From Pseudomonas sp. GD04019 (GTDB lineage Bacteria; Pseudomonadota; Gammaproteobacteria; Pseudomonadales; Pseudomonadaceae), in the NCBI RefSeq assembly GCF_029837695.1, contig NZ_JAOEEA010000007.1, positions 62,001 through 126,000 of the forward strand: 64,000 nt of DNA, in the 5' to 3' direction. Positions 29,600-36,622 of this stretch are shown in pieces. The notes under the pieces were generated by a model that was given only the letters and a program-made list of their open reading frames with translations, was not told the DNA's origin and did no database searches. Each line of letters opens with the position of its first letter. Position 1 is the stretch's first letter. A program made the position numbers and the translations under genes.

Positions 29600-30836
29600 C
29601 TGCTTCCATGCCCAGCCCCGCGGCCTCGATACTGGCCTGGCCGAACATCAGGTGGTCGCGCACGCCGCTGATATCCGCGCCGCCGCAGATCTGCTGGAAG
29701 TACCAGCTGCCGTCCAGGGTGTCGCCGTACAGGCAGCCGCCGACCAGCACGTCGTCCTTGATCACCAGCTTCTTGTACACGCTGCCGATGGGGTCGGAGA
29801 GGATGATGCTCTCGGTGCCGTCGCCGCCCATGAAGTCACCGGCGGAGAACAGGTCGATACCGGTGACCTTGAGCTTGGTGGAGGTCACCGAACCCTGGTA
29901 GCGGGCAGTGCCGAGCATGGCCAGGTGGTTGGCGCAGACCTTGGCCTGCTCGAACAGCGGGGCGACCAGGCCGTAGGCGATGCCACGGTGATTGGCGCAT
30001 TCGCCGACCGCATAGACGCGCGGGTCGTAGGTCTGCAGGCAGTCGTCCACCTGGATGCCGCGGTTGCAGGGGATGCCGGCCTTCTCGGCCAGTTCGGTGT
30101 TGGGCCGCACGCCGGCGGCCATCACCACCAGATCGGCGGGAATCACGTCGCCACCCTTGAACTGCACGGCGCAGACGCGGCCGGTGCCATAGTCGAGCAG
30201 CTCGTCGGTCTGTTCGCTGAGGCGGAAGCGGATACCTCGCGCTTCCAGAGCCTGCTTCAGCAGCTCGCCGGCGGTCTTGTCCAGCTGGCGCTCCAGCAGC
30301 CAGTCGGCCAGGTGCACCACGGTCACGTCCATGCCGCGCTGGCGCAGGCCGTTGGCCGCCTCCAGGCCGAGCAGGCCGCCGCCGATGACTACCGCGTGGC
30401 TGTGGGTGCGCGCGGTCTCCATCATCTGCTCGGTGTCGGCGATGTCGCGGTAAGCAATCACGCCCTCCAGGCGGTTGCCTGGGACCGGCAGGATGAAGGG
30501 GTTGGAGCCGGTGGCGAGGATCAGCCGGTCGTACTGGGCGGTGCTACCGTCGTCGGCGGTGACCAGGCGCTTCTTGCGATCGATGCTGACCACCTTGCGG
30601 CCCAGGCGCAGGTCGATGCCGTGCTCCTGGTACCACTCGATGCCATTGAGCACGATGTCGGCGAAGCTCTGTTCGCCGGCCAGCACCGGGGACAGCAGGA
30701 TGCGGTTGTAGTTGGGGTGCGGCTCGGCGCCGAACACGGTGATCTCGTACAGGTCGGGGGCGAGCCTGAGCAGCTCCTCCAGGGTTCTGACGCCGGCCAT
30801 GCCGTTGCCTACCATCACCAGCTTGAGTTTGTTCAT
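29583..30836 (-). CDS. NasC-like FAD oxidoreductase, nitrate reductase electron-transfer subunit
   Basis: A 417-residue NAD(P)H:FAD oxidoreductase equivalent to the N-terminal half of NirB. It has the FAD fold VMVGNGMAGVRTLEELL, the NAD fold VVIGGGLLGLEAANGL, AAGVRPN and VYAVGECANHRG. It stops before the [2Fe-2S] and siroheme/4Fe-4S domains that NirB needs for nitrite reduction. Paired with a nitrate reductase carrying its own BFD domain, it fits the Klebsiella NasC role: passing electrons from NADH to NasA. P. aeruginosa has full nirB and nirD at this position, so the operon differs. It is preceded by a long structured leader. Confidence 0.88.
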   Translation of the reverse strand: MNKLKLVMVGNGMAGVRTLEELLRLAPDLYEITVFGAEPHPNYNRILLSPVLAGEQSFADIVLNGIEWYQEHGIDLRLGRKVVSIDRKKRLVTADDGSTAQYDRLILATGSNPFILPVPGNRLEGVIAYRDIADTEQMMETARTHSHAVVIGGGLLGLEAANGLRQRGMDVTVVHLADWLLERQLDKTAGELLKQALEARGIRFRLSEQTDELLDYGTGRVCAVQFKGGDVIPADLVVMAAGVRPNTELAEKAGIPCNRGIQVDDCLQTYDPRVYAVGECANHRGIAYGLVAPLFEQAKVCANHLAMLGTARYQGSVTSTKLKVTGIDLFSAGDFMGGDGTESIILSDPIGSVYKKLVIKDDVLVGGCLYGDTLDGSWYFQQICGGADISGVRDHLMFGQASIEAAGLGMEAGAARV

Positions 30837-30925
30837 GCCGGTTCTCTCCTGTTGAAATCACGGTAAATGTCGGGAGCACGCTCCGCGACGACTCGAACGT
30901 TGGCTGCCGGGGCAGGCCATAACGC

Positions 30926-30988
30926 AAAAAAGGCGTCCCGCTAGTTGCCTAGCGAGGACGCCTTTGTCCTGGTCCCGATCTGCCGGGA
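30926..30988 (-). promoter_or_regulatory. NasT/ANTAR-type antitermination leader of nasC-nasA-cobA
   Basis: Read on the minus strand: a 5-bp hairpin with hexaloop GCAGAT (30973-30988), then AGGAC-AAAGGC-GTCCT with hexaloop AAAGGC (30955-30970; A at loop position 1, G at 4). Next comes a strong intrinsic terminator (30931-30963, 14 bp with one bulge) followed by six T. The second hexaloop hairpin uses the same bases as the terminator's 5' arm, so the two exclude each other. This is the known ANTAR target architecture through which NasT relieves attenuation under nitrate. Confidence 0.85.
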
Positions 30989-31042
30989 AGCACTGCCTTC
31001 TACGTTGACGGCGATGCTTTTATGTAATGTCGATTTGTCTTT

Positions 31043-31058
31043 TGCAGGGGGCGTGCCA
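31043..31058 (-). promoter_or_regulatory. Sigma54 promoter of nasC-nasA-cobA
   Basis: Minus strand TGGCACG-CCCC-CTGCA matches the sigma54 consensus TGGCACG-N4-TTGCA at all but one position, with the GG and GC elements 12 nt apart. The predicted start is near 31031, about 195 nt before the first gene, leaving room for the attenuator leader. It implies NtrC control. The remaining bases between 31059 and 31169 show no gene. Confidence 0.8.
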
Positions 31059-31169
31059 ACTTACTGGAGCCCTTGTTTTCTTTGGTTTCTGCCGTCTTTC
31101 GCGGGGCTTGTCGGGGTTTTGCGCACTCGTTTAAAGCGGTGTTGCGTCGTTGTGGTGCGACTTGGCGCC

Positions 31170-31222
31170 GTAGAGCGGGTGAAACCCGCGAGTTGTGGGG
31201 CGGGGGTTTCCACCCGCGCTAC
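31170..31222. repeat. REP-like inverted pair overlapping a stop codon
   Basis: Two GTAG-headed hairpin units in opposite orientation: GTAGAGCGGGTGAAACCCGC at 31170-31189, and a unit ending GCTAC at 31222 with GGGTTTCCACCCG. This is the form of Pseudomonas REP doublets. The TAG stop of the PP2C-kinase gene lies inside its right edge. Confidence 0.7.
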
Positions 31223-32883
31223 AGAAGGGCGACCAGCAGGATCAGGTTGAGCAGCAGCGAACCCAGCGCCACGCCACGCCAGACCTTCAACGGTTCGCGC
31301 TCCAGCAGCGGGCGCGGGCGTACGTTGAGCGCCTGGCGTTCGCCCTGTTCCAGGCTGAGCAGCCATTCCTCGGCAGTCTCGAAACGCTCCTGCGGGTTGG
31401 CGGCCACGGCGCGCAGCAGGCTGTCGTCGAGCCAGCTCGGCAGGTCCGGGCGATAGCGGCTGGGCGCGGCCGGAGTGCCGAAGCGCGGATGCTGGAAGGC
31501 CTCGATCTCGCCATAGGGATAGTGGCCGGTGAGCAGGCGGTAGAGGGTGACGCCGGCGGCGTAGAGGTCCTGCTGACGATCCGGGGCGCTGCCGGCGAAA
31601 GCTTCCGGGGCGATGTAGCTGGGCGTGCCGGGCAGGGCATGCTGCTCGTCGCGGGACAGCCCGGGGCAGTAGGCCAGGCCGAAGTCGAGCAGACGCAGCT
31701 CGCCGTCGTCGCACCAGAGCAGGTTTTCCGGCTTGATGTCGCGGTGCAGGATGTTGCGTCGGTGCAGCAGGCCCAGGGCTTTGAGCAGGCGCGGCGCCAG
31801 GTCCAGCCATTCCGGCAGGCCCAGCGGGCCAGAGAGGCGCAGATGCTCGGCCAGGGTCTGGCCTGCGTATTCGCGCTGCACGTAGTAGAGGTGCTGGCGC
31901 TGCGGCAGCGGATGGACCTCGGGGAAGTGGCGCCCGGCCACGCGGCGCAGGAACCACTCCTCCAGCAGCAGGGCCGGGCCGGCCTGGGTCTCGTCGTGGC
32001 GGCTGTTCGGCAGAGTCTTGAGCAGCCAGCGCCGGGCCTGGTTGTCACGCACCCGGTACACCAGTGACTGGCGCGACTCGGCCAGCACGCGCTCGATCTG
32101 CCAGCCCTCGAATTCCTGGCCCTCGCGCAGCTTGGGCGGCAGCGGCCACTGCTGCAGCTGGGCCAGGGTGTCGGCCAGGTCGTTGTCCGGCAGCTCGTCG
32201 ACCTGCACCAGCACGGCGCTGGCATTGTCCTGGCTGCCGGCCAGGTGGGCGGCGGCGACCAGCGCCTGGCAGGCGGCAGTCGCATCACTCTCGTCCAGCA
32301 GCAGGCTGCGGATGCCGGAGTCGCCGAGGGTCGACCACACGCCGTCGCTGACCAGCAGGTAGCGCTCGCCCTCGCGCAGCTCGCCTTCCAGGTAGTCCAC
32401 TACCAGATGCTGATCGAGGCCCATGGCGCGCTTGAGCACATGCTGCATGCCCGGCTGCTCCCACACATGGTCCTCGCTGAGGCGCTCCAGTTGGCCTGAA
32501 TGGAAGCGATAGACGCGGCAGTCGCCGACATGTGCCAGGGTGAAGCGGCGCCCGCGCAGGACCAGAGCGGAGAGGGTGGTGAGCAGCGGCTGGCCGCCGC
32601 CATTGGCCTGCAGCCAGCGGTTGTGCGCCACCAGCAGACGGTCCAGCGACTGGGCCACGGCCCAGGTTTCCGGCGTGGCGTAGTAGTCCAGGGCCAGGGC
32701 CTGCAAGGTGGCGCGGGCGGCCAAGCCGCCATCGGCGCACTGGCTGACGCCATCGGCCAGGGCGAACAGGAAGCCCTTGCTGGCCGCCAGGGTCGGCGCC
32801 GGGGTGACTACGCGAATGGCGTCCTGGTTCTCCGTGCGAGGGCCGGTGGCGGTGGCTTCGCCGAAGCTCAGTTGCAGGGCCAT
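31219..32883 (-). CDS. Protein phosphatase 2C-Ser/Thr kinase fusion, membrane-anchored
   Basis: A 554-residue bifunctional regulator. The N-terminal PP2C domain (about residues 5-230) has metal-binding motifs TENQDA (Asp21), LADGVS (Asp44), VSDGVW (Asp180) and SQDNAS (Asp219). The kinase domain (about 260-510) has Lys289, HRDIKPENLL (Asp382), DFG (400-402) and APE (425-427). A single TM ends the protein (536-554). The glycine-rich loop is degenerate (VLAESRQSLVYRV, no GxGxxG). It sits between the nitrate transporter and the reductase operon, as its homologue does in P. aeruginosa, implying a role linked to nitrate assimilation, though the target is unknown. Confidence 0.92.
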   Translation of the reverse strand: MALQLSFGEATATGPRTENQDAIRVVTPAPTLAASKGFLFALADGVSQCADGGLAARATLQALALDYYATPETWAVAQSLDRLLVAHNRWLQANGGGQPLLTTLSALVLRGRRFTLAHVGDCRVYRFHSGQLERLSEDHVWEQPGMQHVLKRAMGLDQHLVVDYLEGELREGERYLLVSDGVWSTLGDSGIRSLLLDESDATAACQALVAAAHLAGSQDNASAVLVQVDELPDNDLADTLAQLQQWPLPPKLREGQEFEGWQIERVLAESRQSLVYRVRDNQARRWLLKTLPNSRHDETQAGPALLLEEWFLRRVAGRHFPEVHPLPQRQHLYYVQREYAGQTLAEHLRLSGPLGLPEWLDLAPRLLKALGLLHRRNILHRDIKPENLLWCDDGELRLLDFGLAYCPGLSRDEQHALPGTPSYIAPEAFAGSAPDRQQDLYAAGVTLYRLLTGHYPYGEIEAFQHPRFGTPAAPSRYRPDLPSWLDDSLLRAVAANPQERFETAEEWLLSLEQGERQALNVRPRPLLEREPLKVWRGVALGSLLLNLILLVALL

Positions 32884-33057
32884 CGGGCGCTCCTGTGGCG
32901 GGACATGAGGAAGGGCGCCATGGCGCCCCTTGAGTGTTCAAGTCGGTTGAGACAAAGGCTGAGCCGGCGCGGCTCCCAGGAGTGTTGCCACTCCACCTTT
33001 CCTGACCAGTGCGAGGAGTCTGTTGCCAGCCCCGCCTTTGTCGCAACCGTCCTGCGG

Positions 33058-33086
33058 AAAACGCCGGGCGCACGAGGCGCCCGGCG
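33058..33086 (-). terminator. Rho-independent terminator of nitrate transporter gene
   Basis: A perfect 10-bp stem (33062-33071 with 33077-33086, loop ACGAG) is followed on the minus strand by four T. It separates the transporter transcript from the PP2C-kinase gene. Confidence 0.8.
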
Positions 33087-33092
33087 GGTGGA

Positions 33093-34304
33093 TCAGACGC
33101 GGGCTGCGGTGACGGCTGCCGAACCCCAGGTGGTGCGCCAGCGCAGCTTGACGCCATGCAGGCCGAACCAGGCCAGCACGCCCAGGCTGGCGAACAGCCA
33201 CAGGCCCATCTGGTAGTCGCCGGTGGCCTGCTTGATGGCGCCGAGGCCGGCGGTCAGGCAGAAGCCACCGATGCCGCCCGCCATGCCGACCAGGCCGGTC
33301 ATCACGCCGATTTCCTTGCGGAAGCGCTGCGGCACCAGCTGGAACACCGCGCCGTTGCCGGCGCCCAAGGCGAGCATGGCGGCCACGAACAGGCCCAGGG
33401 CGGCGTAGGCGCTAGGCAGGTTGAAACCGACTGCGGCGATGCACAGCGAGGCGCAGGTGTACATCACCAGCAGCGAGCGGATGCCGCCGATGCGGTCGGC
33501 CAGGGCGCCGCCCAGCGGGCGCATCATGCTGCCGGCGAACACGCAGGCGGCGGTGTACAGGCCGGCCTTGACCGGGTCGAAGCCGTACTGGTCGTGGAAG
33601 TAGCCGGGCAGGGTGCTGGCCAGGCCGAGAAAGCCGCCGAAGGTGATGCTGTAGAAGAACATGAACCACCAGCTGTCGCGGTCGCCGAGCGCCTTGAGGT
33701 AGTCGGCCAGGGCCTTGGGCTTGGGCCGCTCGGGAGCGTTCTTGGCTACGCTGGCGAAGATCACCACGGTCAGCACCAGCGGAATCAGCGCCAGGCCGAA
33801 CACGTTGCCCCAACCGAAGATGGCAGCCAGGCCCGGTGCGAACAGCGCAGCCAGCACGGTGCCGGAGTTGCCGGCGCCGGCGATGCCCATGGCCTTGCCC
33901 TGATGCTGCGGCGGGTACCACTGGGAGGCCAGCGGCAGCGCCACGGCGAAGGAGGCTCCGGCGAAGCCGAGGAACAGGCCCAGCAGCAGTGCCTGCTCGT
34001 AGCTGTGCACGCCGTGCAGCCAGGCAACGGCAAGGGCGGCGATGACCACGCTCTGGCCGATCAGGCCGGCGGTCTTCGGCGAAGTGCGGTCGGCCAGGGC
34101 GCCCATGAACAGGCGCAGCACGGCGCCGGCGAGGATCGGCGTGGCCACCATCATGGCGCGTTGCTGGGTGGTCAGGCCCAGATCGGTGGCGATCTGCACG
34201 CCCAGCGGGCCGAGCACGTACCAGACCATGAAGCTCAGGTCGAAATAGAGAAACGCGGCGAACAACGTCGGTGTGTGGCCGGCTTTCCAGAAACTTGTAT
34301 TCAT
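33093..34304 (-). CDS. Nitrate/nitrite MFS transporter (NarK/NasA type)
   Basis: A 403-residue 12-TM MFS permease of the nitrate/nitrite porter family. The first helix [20 protein letters not shown], the loop LMGALADR-like sequence after TM2 ([18 protein letters not shown]) and the two nitrate signatures [20 protein letters not shown] and [27 protein letters not shown] are present. It would import nitrate for the reductase. ATG 34304 ([10 protein letters not shown]) is chosen; the frame is open much further upstream but runs through the regulatory leader. It is expressed from its own sigma54 promoter and attenuator. Confidence 0.95.
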   Translation of the reverse strand: [403 protein letters not shown]

Positions 34305-34505
34305 CCAACACCTCATCATCGAGAACAGAATCCCGCCGGTTGCGCGGCTCGGTGATCGTGGGCACCTTGCCGCGCAACCCTTGGGAGAGGCCCGGAGCTT
34401 GTGGCGCCAGGCCCCGTGGCCGGAAGCCACAGACAGGTTGAGAGAGTTACCGGCTGGCGCCCGGATCGCGGCCCGCCAACCGCCCCATTCGCTGGGGCTG
34501 AAACG

Positions 34506-34587
34506 CAAAAAGCGCCGCACCACTGACCGCCTGAGCGGAAGAGGTGCGACGCCTTTGTCGTATCGGTGGCAACCGCCGTTGGATGCC
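34506..34587 (-). promoter_or_regulatory. NasT/ANTAR-type antitermination leader of nitrate transporter
   Basis: On the minus strand: hairpin GGCATCC-AACGGC-GGTTGCC (34568-34587, hexaloop AACGGC with A1 and G4), a 7-nt linker, hairpin CGAC-AAAGGC-GTCG (34547-34560, hexaloop AAAGGC with A1 and G4), then a terminator pairing 34543-34552 with 34512-34521 followed by five T. The second hairpin shares bases with the terminator's 5' arm. Both loops fit the ANTAR recognition rule. The same AAAGGC hairpin and flanking GCGTT occur in the nasC leader 3.6 kb away. Confidence 0.85.
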
Positions 34588-34601
34588 TGTGACAGAGCTT
34601 G

Positions 34602-34617
34602 AGCAAGACTCGGGCCA
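34602..34617 (-). promoter_or_regulatory. Sigma54 promoter of nitrate transporter
   Basis: Minus strand TGGCCCG-AGTC-TTGCT matches sigma54 consensus TGGCACG-N4-TTGCW except one base, with GG and GC 12 nt apart. The predicted start (about 34590) falls just before the first hexaloop hairpin, so the transcript would begin with the antitermination leader. Confidence 0.78.
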
Positions 34618-34642
34618 AGCTTGTTCAGGCCAGGGAATCAGT

Positions 34643-34677
34643 GGTTCAGAGCGGTTCAGGGAGGGTTTGCTGGTTCA
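34643..34677. repeat. Three GGTTCA direct repeats upstream of sigma54 promoter
   Basis: GGTTCA occurs at 34643, 34653 and 34672, spaced 10 and 19 bp (about one and two helical turns). They lie 26-75 bp upstream of the transporter's -24 element, where an activator might bind. The remaining bases to 34817 include an imperfect GTGCGCA inverted repeat near 34683-34706 and no gene. Confidence 0.4.
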
Positions 34678-34817
34678 ATACGGTGCGCAGGTTTGGGTGT
34701 GCGCACTGAGTTGAGGCAGGAGAAATACTGCGGGCGTTATTCTTGGAAATGTCTCCATGCGGACTAGGGCATTGTTCGCGGGAGCACAGTATTCAAACTG
34801 GTCTTGGGTAGCTCCGA

Positions 34818-35420
34818 CTAGGGCGCTAGCCAAGCGGTGAGTTCGTAGATCACCTCATCCGCTGACGGCTCTTCAGGCATGAAACCGCTGAATGTTTCCA
34901 GGATAATCGCCATGCTCTGATCCTGGGACATGACTGCGATTTCTTCGATATGAAGCTCTAGAGCTGCCTTCCGGACTGCAGAGACGTCTAGCAAAAAAGC
35001 TGGAAGATCGGATACCCAAGCGCCTGCATCATCAAAAACCACTCCATTGCCTCTACCGAAGACTACTGCGTATTCACCCTCTGACAGCACCTCCAGGCAG
35101 TGCAGTAGCAGTGATTTCGCTTTTTCGTGGGACGAGGTCTGCAGCACAACCAGGCTTGATGTCGATGGGAGTGCCAGTTTCTGTATTTCGTTTGCCTGGT
35201 GAATGCGCAAAGCAAAGAGATCGGATACGTCGGGATGATAGATACGTTCAGCCTCATCAAAGGCCGACCTTAGACCGCTGGGTAGTACAGCGATAAACTC
35301 CTTCTCCGCATTTCTCTGCGCATTCTTCTGGACTAGGTCGAAGAGCTTACGATCGTAGACATTGCGGTGACCAAAGGATGATGAGTTCTGTGAGTGTCCC
35401 AAAATCTGCGGGGCATACAA
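34818..35420 (-). CDS. Unrecognised protein in low-GC islet, possibly 5'-truncated
   Basis: About 200 residues, soluble, acidic, with an alternating helix/strand character (LVVLQTSSHEKAKSLLLHCL, EYAVVFGRGNGVVFDDAG). No signal or TM segment. No ATG opens the frame: the first usable start is TTG 35420 with a poor RBS. The frame stays open upstream, reading ANVSAIEAGILYAPQ, so the gene may have lost its true 5' end. Base composition is clearly lower in GC than neighbours (for example 29 of 60 in 34981-35040) and codon use differs, pointing to transfer. I do not recognise the family. Confidence 0.55.
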   Translation of the reverse strand: MYAPQILGHSQNSSSFGHRNVYDRKLFDLVQKNAQRNAEKEFIAVLPSGLRSAFDEAERIYHPDVSDLFALRIHQANEIQKLALPSTSSLVVLQTSSHEKAKSLLLHCLEVLSEGEYAVVFGRGNGVVFDDAGAWVSDLPAFLLDVSAVRKAALELHIEEIAVMSQDQSMAIILETFSGFMPEEPSADEVIYELTAWLAP

Positions 35421-35530
35421 AATGCCAGCTTCTATCGCAGAGACGTTGGCTTGTAGATGGCGTTATTGATGGTTCTCAGGCTTTGCGAGGATGGACAGCT
35501 TTTTCAAAAGGAGATGTCTTGGATGGTCGT

Positions 35531-35926
35531 TTAGGCCTGTTGGGCCGAAATGCTCTGCAAGGCTTGGATTACCTCTGAGTAGATACCCTGAAGGTCCTTG
35601 AGCGGTAGCTCGATGCGCCCCATTTCACCGCTAGTTAAATGCACTGATATCTGAGCGATACCGGAGTTGAGGCGAAGTCTTACTCGCGCATCGTCGGTGT
35701 TTGGGCCTAGGAGTAGGAGCGGCATGGGGTAGGCGATCTCATGACCCAATGCATCTAATTCTATCTGCAGCCGGCGGATGAAAGAGGGGAGGTATACGAG
35801 ATCGTCAACGTAGGTTACGTGCAGCCCCGCACACCTGATACTTACTTTGACCAGACCTCCTTGGTGCTCTGGGTCTATTACGAAGAACAGCTTGTCCGGG
35901 GTTCCGACGCTAAGCACTGAGTCCAT
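35531..35926 (-). CDS. Unrecognised small protein in low-GC islet
   Basis: A 131-residue protein starting MDSVLSVGTPDKLFFVIDPE, predicted beta-rich (LVKVSIRCAGLHVTYVDDLV, VRLRLNSGIAQISVHLTSGE) with a final helix (YSEVIQALQSISAQ). GGGGGA lies about 10 nt before ATG 35926; an in-frame TTG at 35944 is an alternative. It precedes the other islet gene by 110 bp on the same strand. Composition is lower in GC than the surrounding chromosome. Small size and fold resemble orphan immunity-type proteins, but this is a guess and no toxin gene is present. Confidence 0.6.
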   Translation of the reverse strand: MDSVLSVGTPDKLFFVIDPEHQGGLVKVSIRCAGLHVTYVDDLVYLPSFIRRLQIELDALGHEIAYPMPLLLLGPNTDDARVRLRLNSGIAQISVHLTSGEMGRIELPLKDLQGIYSEVIQALQSISAQQA

Positions 35927-36093
35927 TTCAGGTGTGTCCCCCAAACAGTCTATTTCTACAAAGTGTCAGTACTTTTGGGGCTTGAGGCAGCCATAACGCC
36001 AGACTTCACGAGCTTCCAGTACATATAGCCTTGGTGCTGAATTCGTAATGCGGAACAGAGGGTGAGCTTGCTCGGATTGGAAAATCTGGCCAC

Positions 36094-36534
36094 TCAGCCC
36101 AGCCAATTCACATCTGGAAAGGTCGCGCGAAACTCTTCCGGCATCGGCACCACCTTGCCCAGCTGATAATCGAAGAACACGAAGCCGGACTTGGCCAATG
36201 CGATCAGAGTGCCGTCCGCCGGGCGGGTGATGCGGAAGATGATATCGCCGCCGTAGCGGTTGAAGTCCATCACGCCGACCTCGAACAGCAGCTGGTCGCG
36301 TGAGTGCGACTCGGCGCGGTACATGGTGGCCAGGTCTGTGACTATGATGCCGTGCTGTTGGTCGGCCTCGCGGATGCCGAAATCGAACAGAAAGCGCGCC
36401 CTTGCCTCGGAGATCATCGAGATCATGGCGTCGTTGCCCAGGTGGTTGCTGGCATTGATGTCGGTGCTGCGCACGGTCATGTGGGTGCTGTAGCAGAACT
36501 GCTGCTGGGAAAAGTCGAGCTGGAGACGGGCCAT
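36094..36534 (-). CDS. 4HBT hotdog acyl-CoA thioesterase
   Basis: A 146-residue YbgC/4HBT-type hotdog protein: CYSTHMTVRSTDINASNHLGND (Asp and Asn of the 4HBT active site), SMISEARARFLFDFGI and later RPADGTLIALAKSGFVFFDY. It hydrolyses short acyl-CoA or 4-hydroxybenzoyl-CoA-like thioesters; the substrate is not predictable. ATG 36534 is chosen; a longer frame upstream has no RBS. It is the first normal-composition gene beyond the low-GC islet and is divergent from the ZIP gene. Confidence 0.85.
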   Translation of the reverse strand: MARLQLDFSQQQFCYSTHMTVRSTDINASNHLGNDAMISMISEARARFLFDFGIREADQQHGIIVTDLATMYRAESHSRDQLLFEVGVMDFNRYGGDIIFRITRPADGTLIALAKSGFVFFDYQLGKVVPMPEEFRATFPDVNWLG

Positions 36535-36622
36535 GACTGCTGCCTGGTCTGGAGGAAAGGGGCGCCAGTCTACCCCTGGCGTCGCGTTACGGAAGCATTG
36601 CGGCAGTGAATGAGGAGGGCAC

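Noticed and set aside
26834..29671. Open frame of about 945 codons on the plus strand opposite nasA
   Set aside because: The minus-strand nasA has all catalytic motifs and the plus-strand frame is repetitive Gly/Gln/Ala/Val sequence without domains.
30837..31169. A small protein gene between nasC and the PP2C-kinase
   Set aside because: No start with RBS and no coding bias; the stretch is accounted for by promoter, leader hairpins and attenuator.
34818..35926. Rhs/polymorphic toxin-immunity cassette
   Set aside because: Neither gene has recognised toxin or immunity motifs and there is no Rhs core; kept as unknown islet genes.
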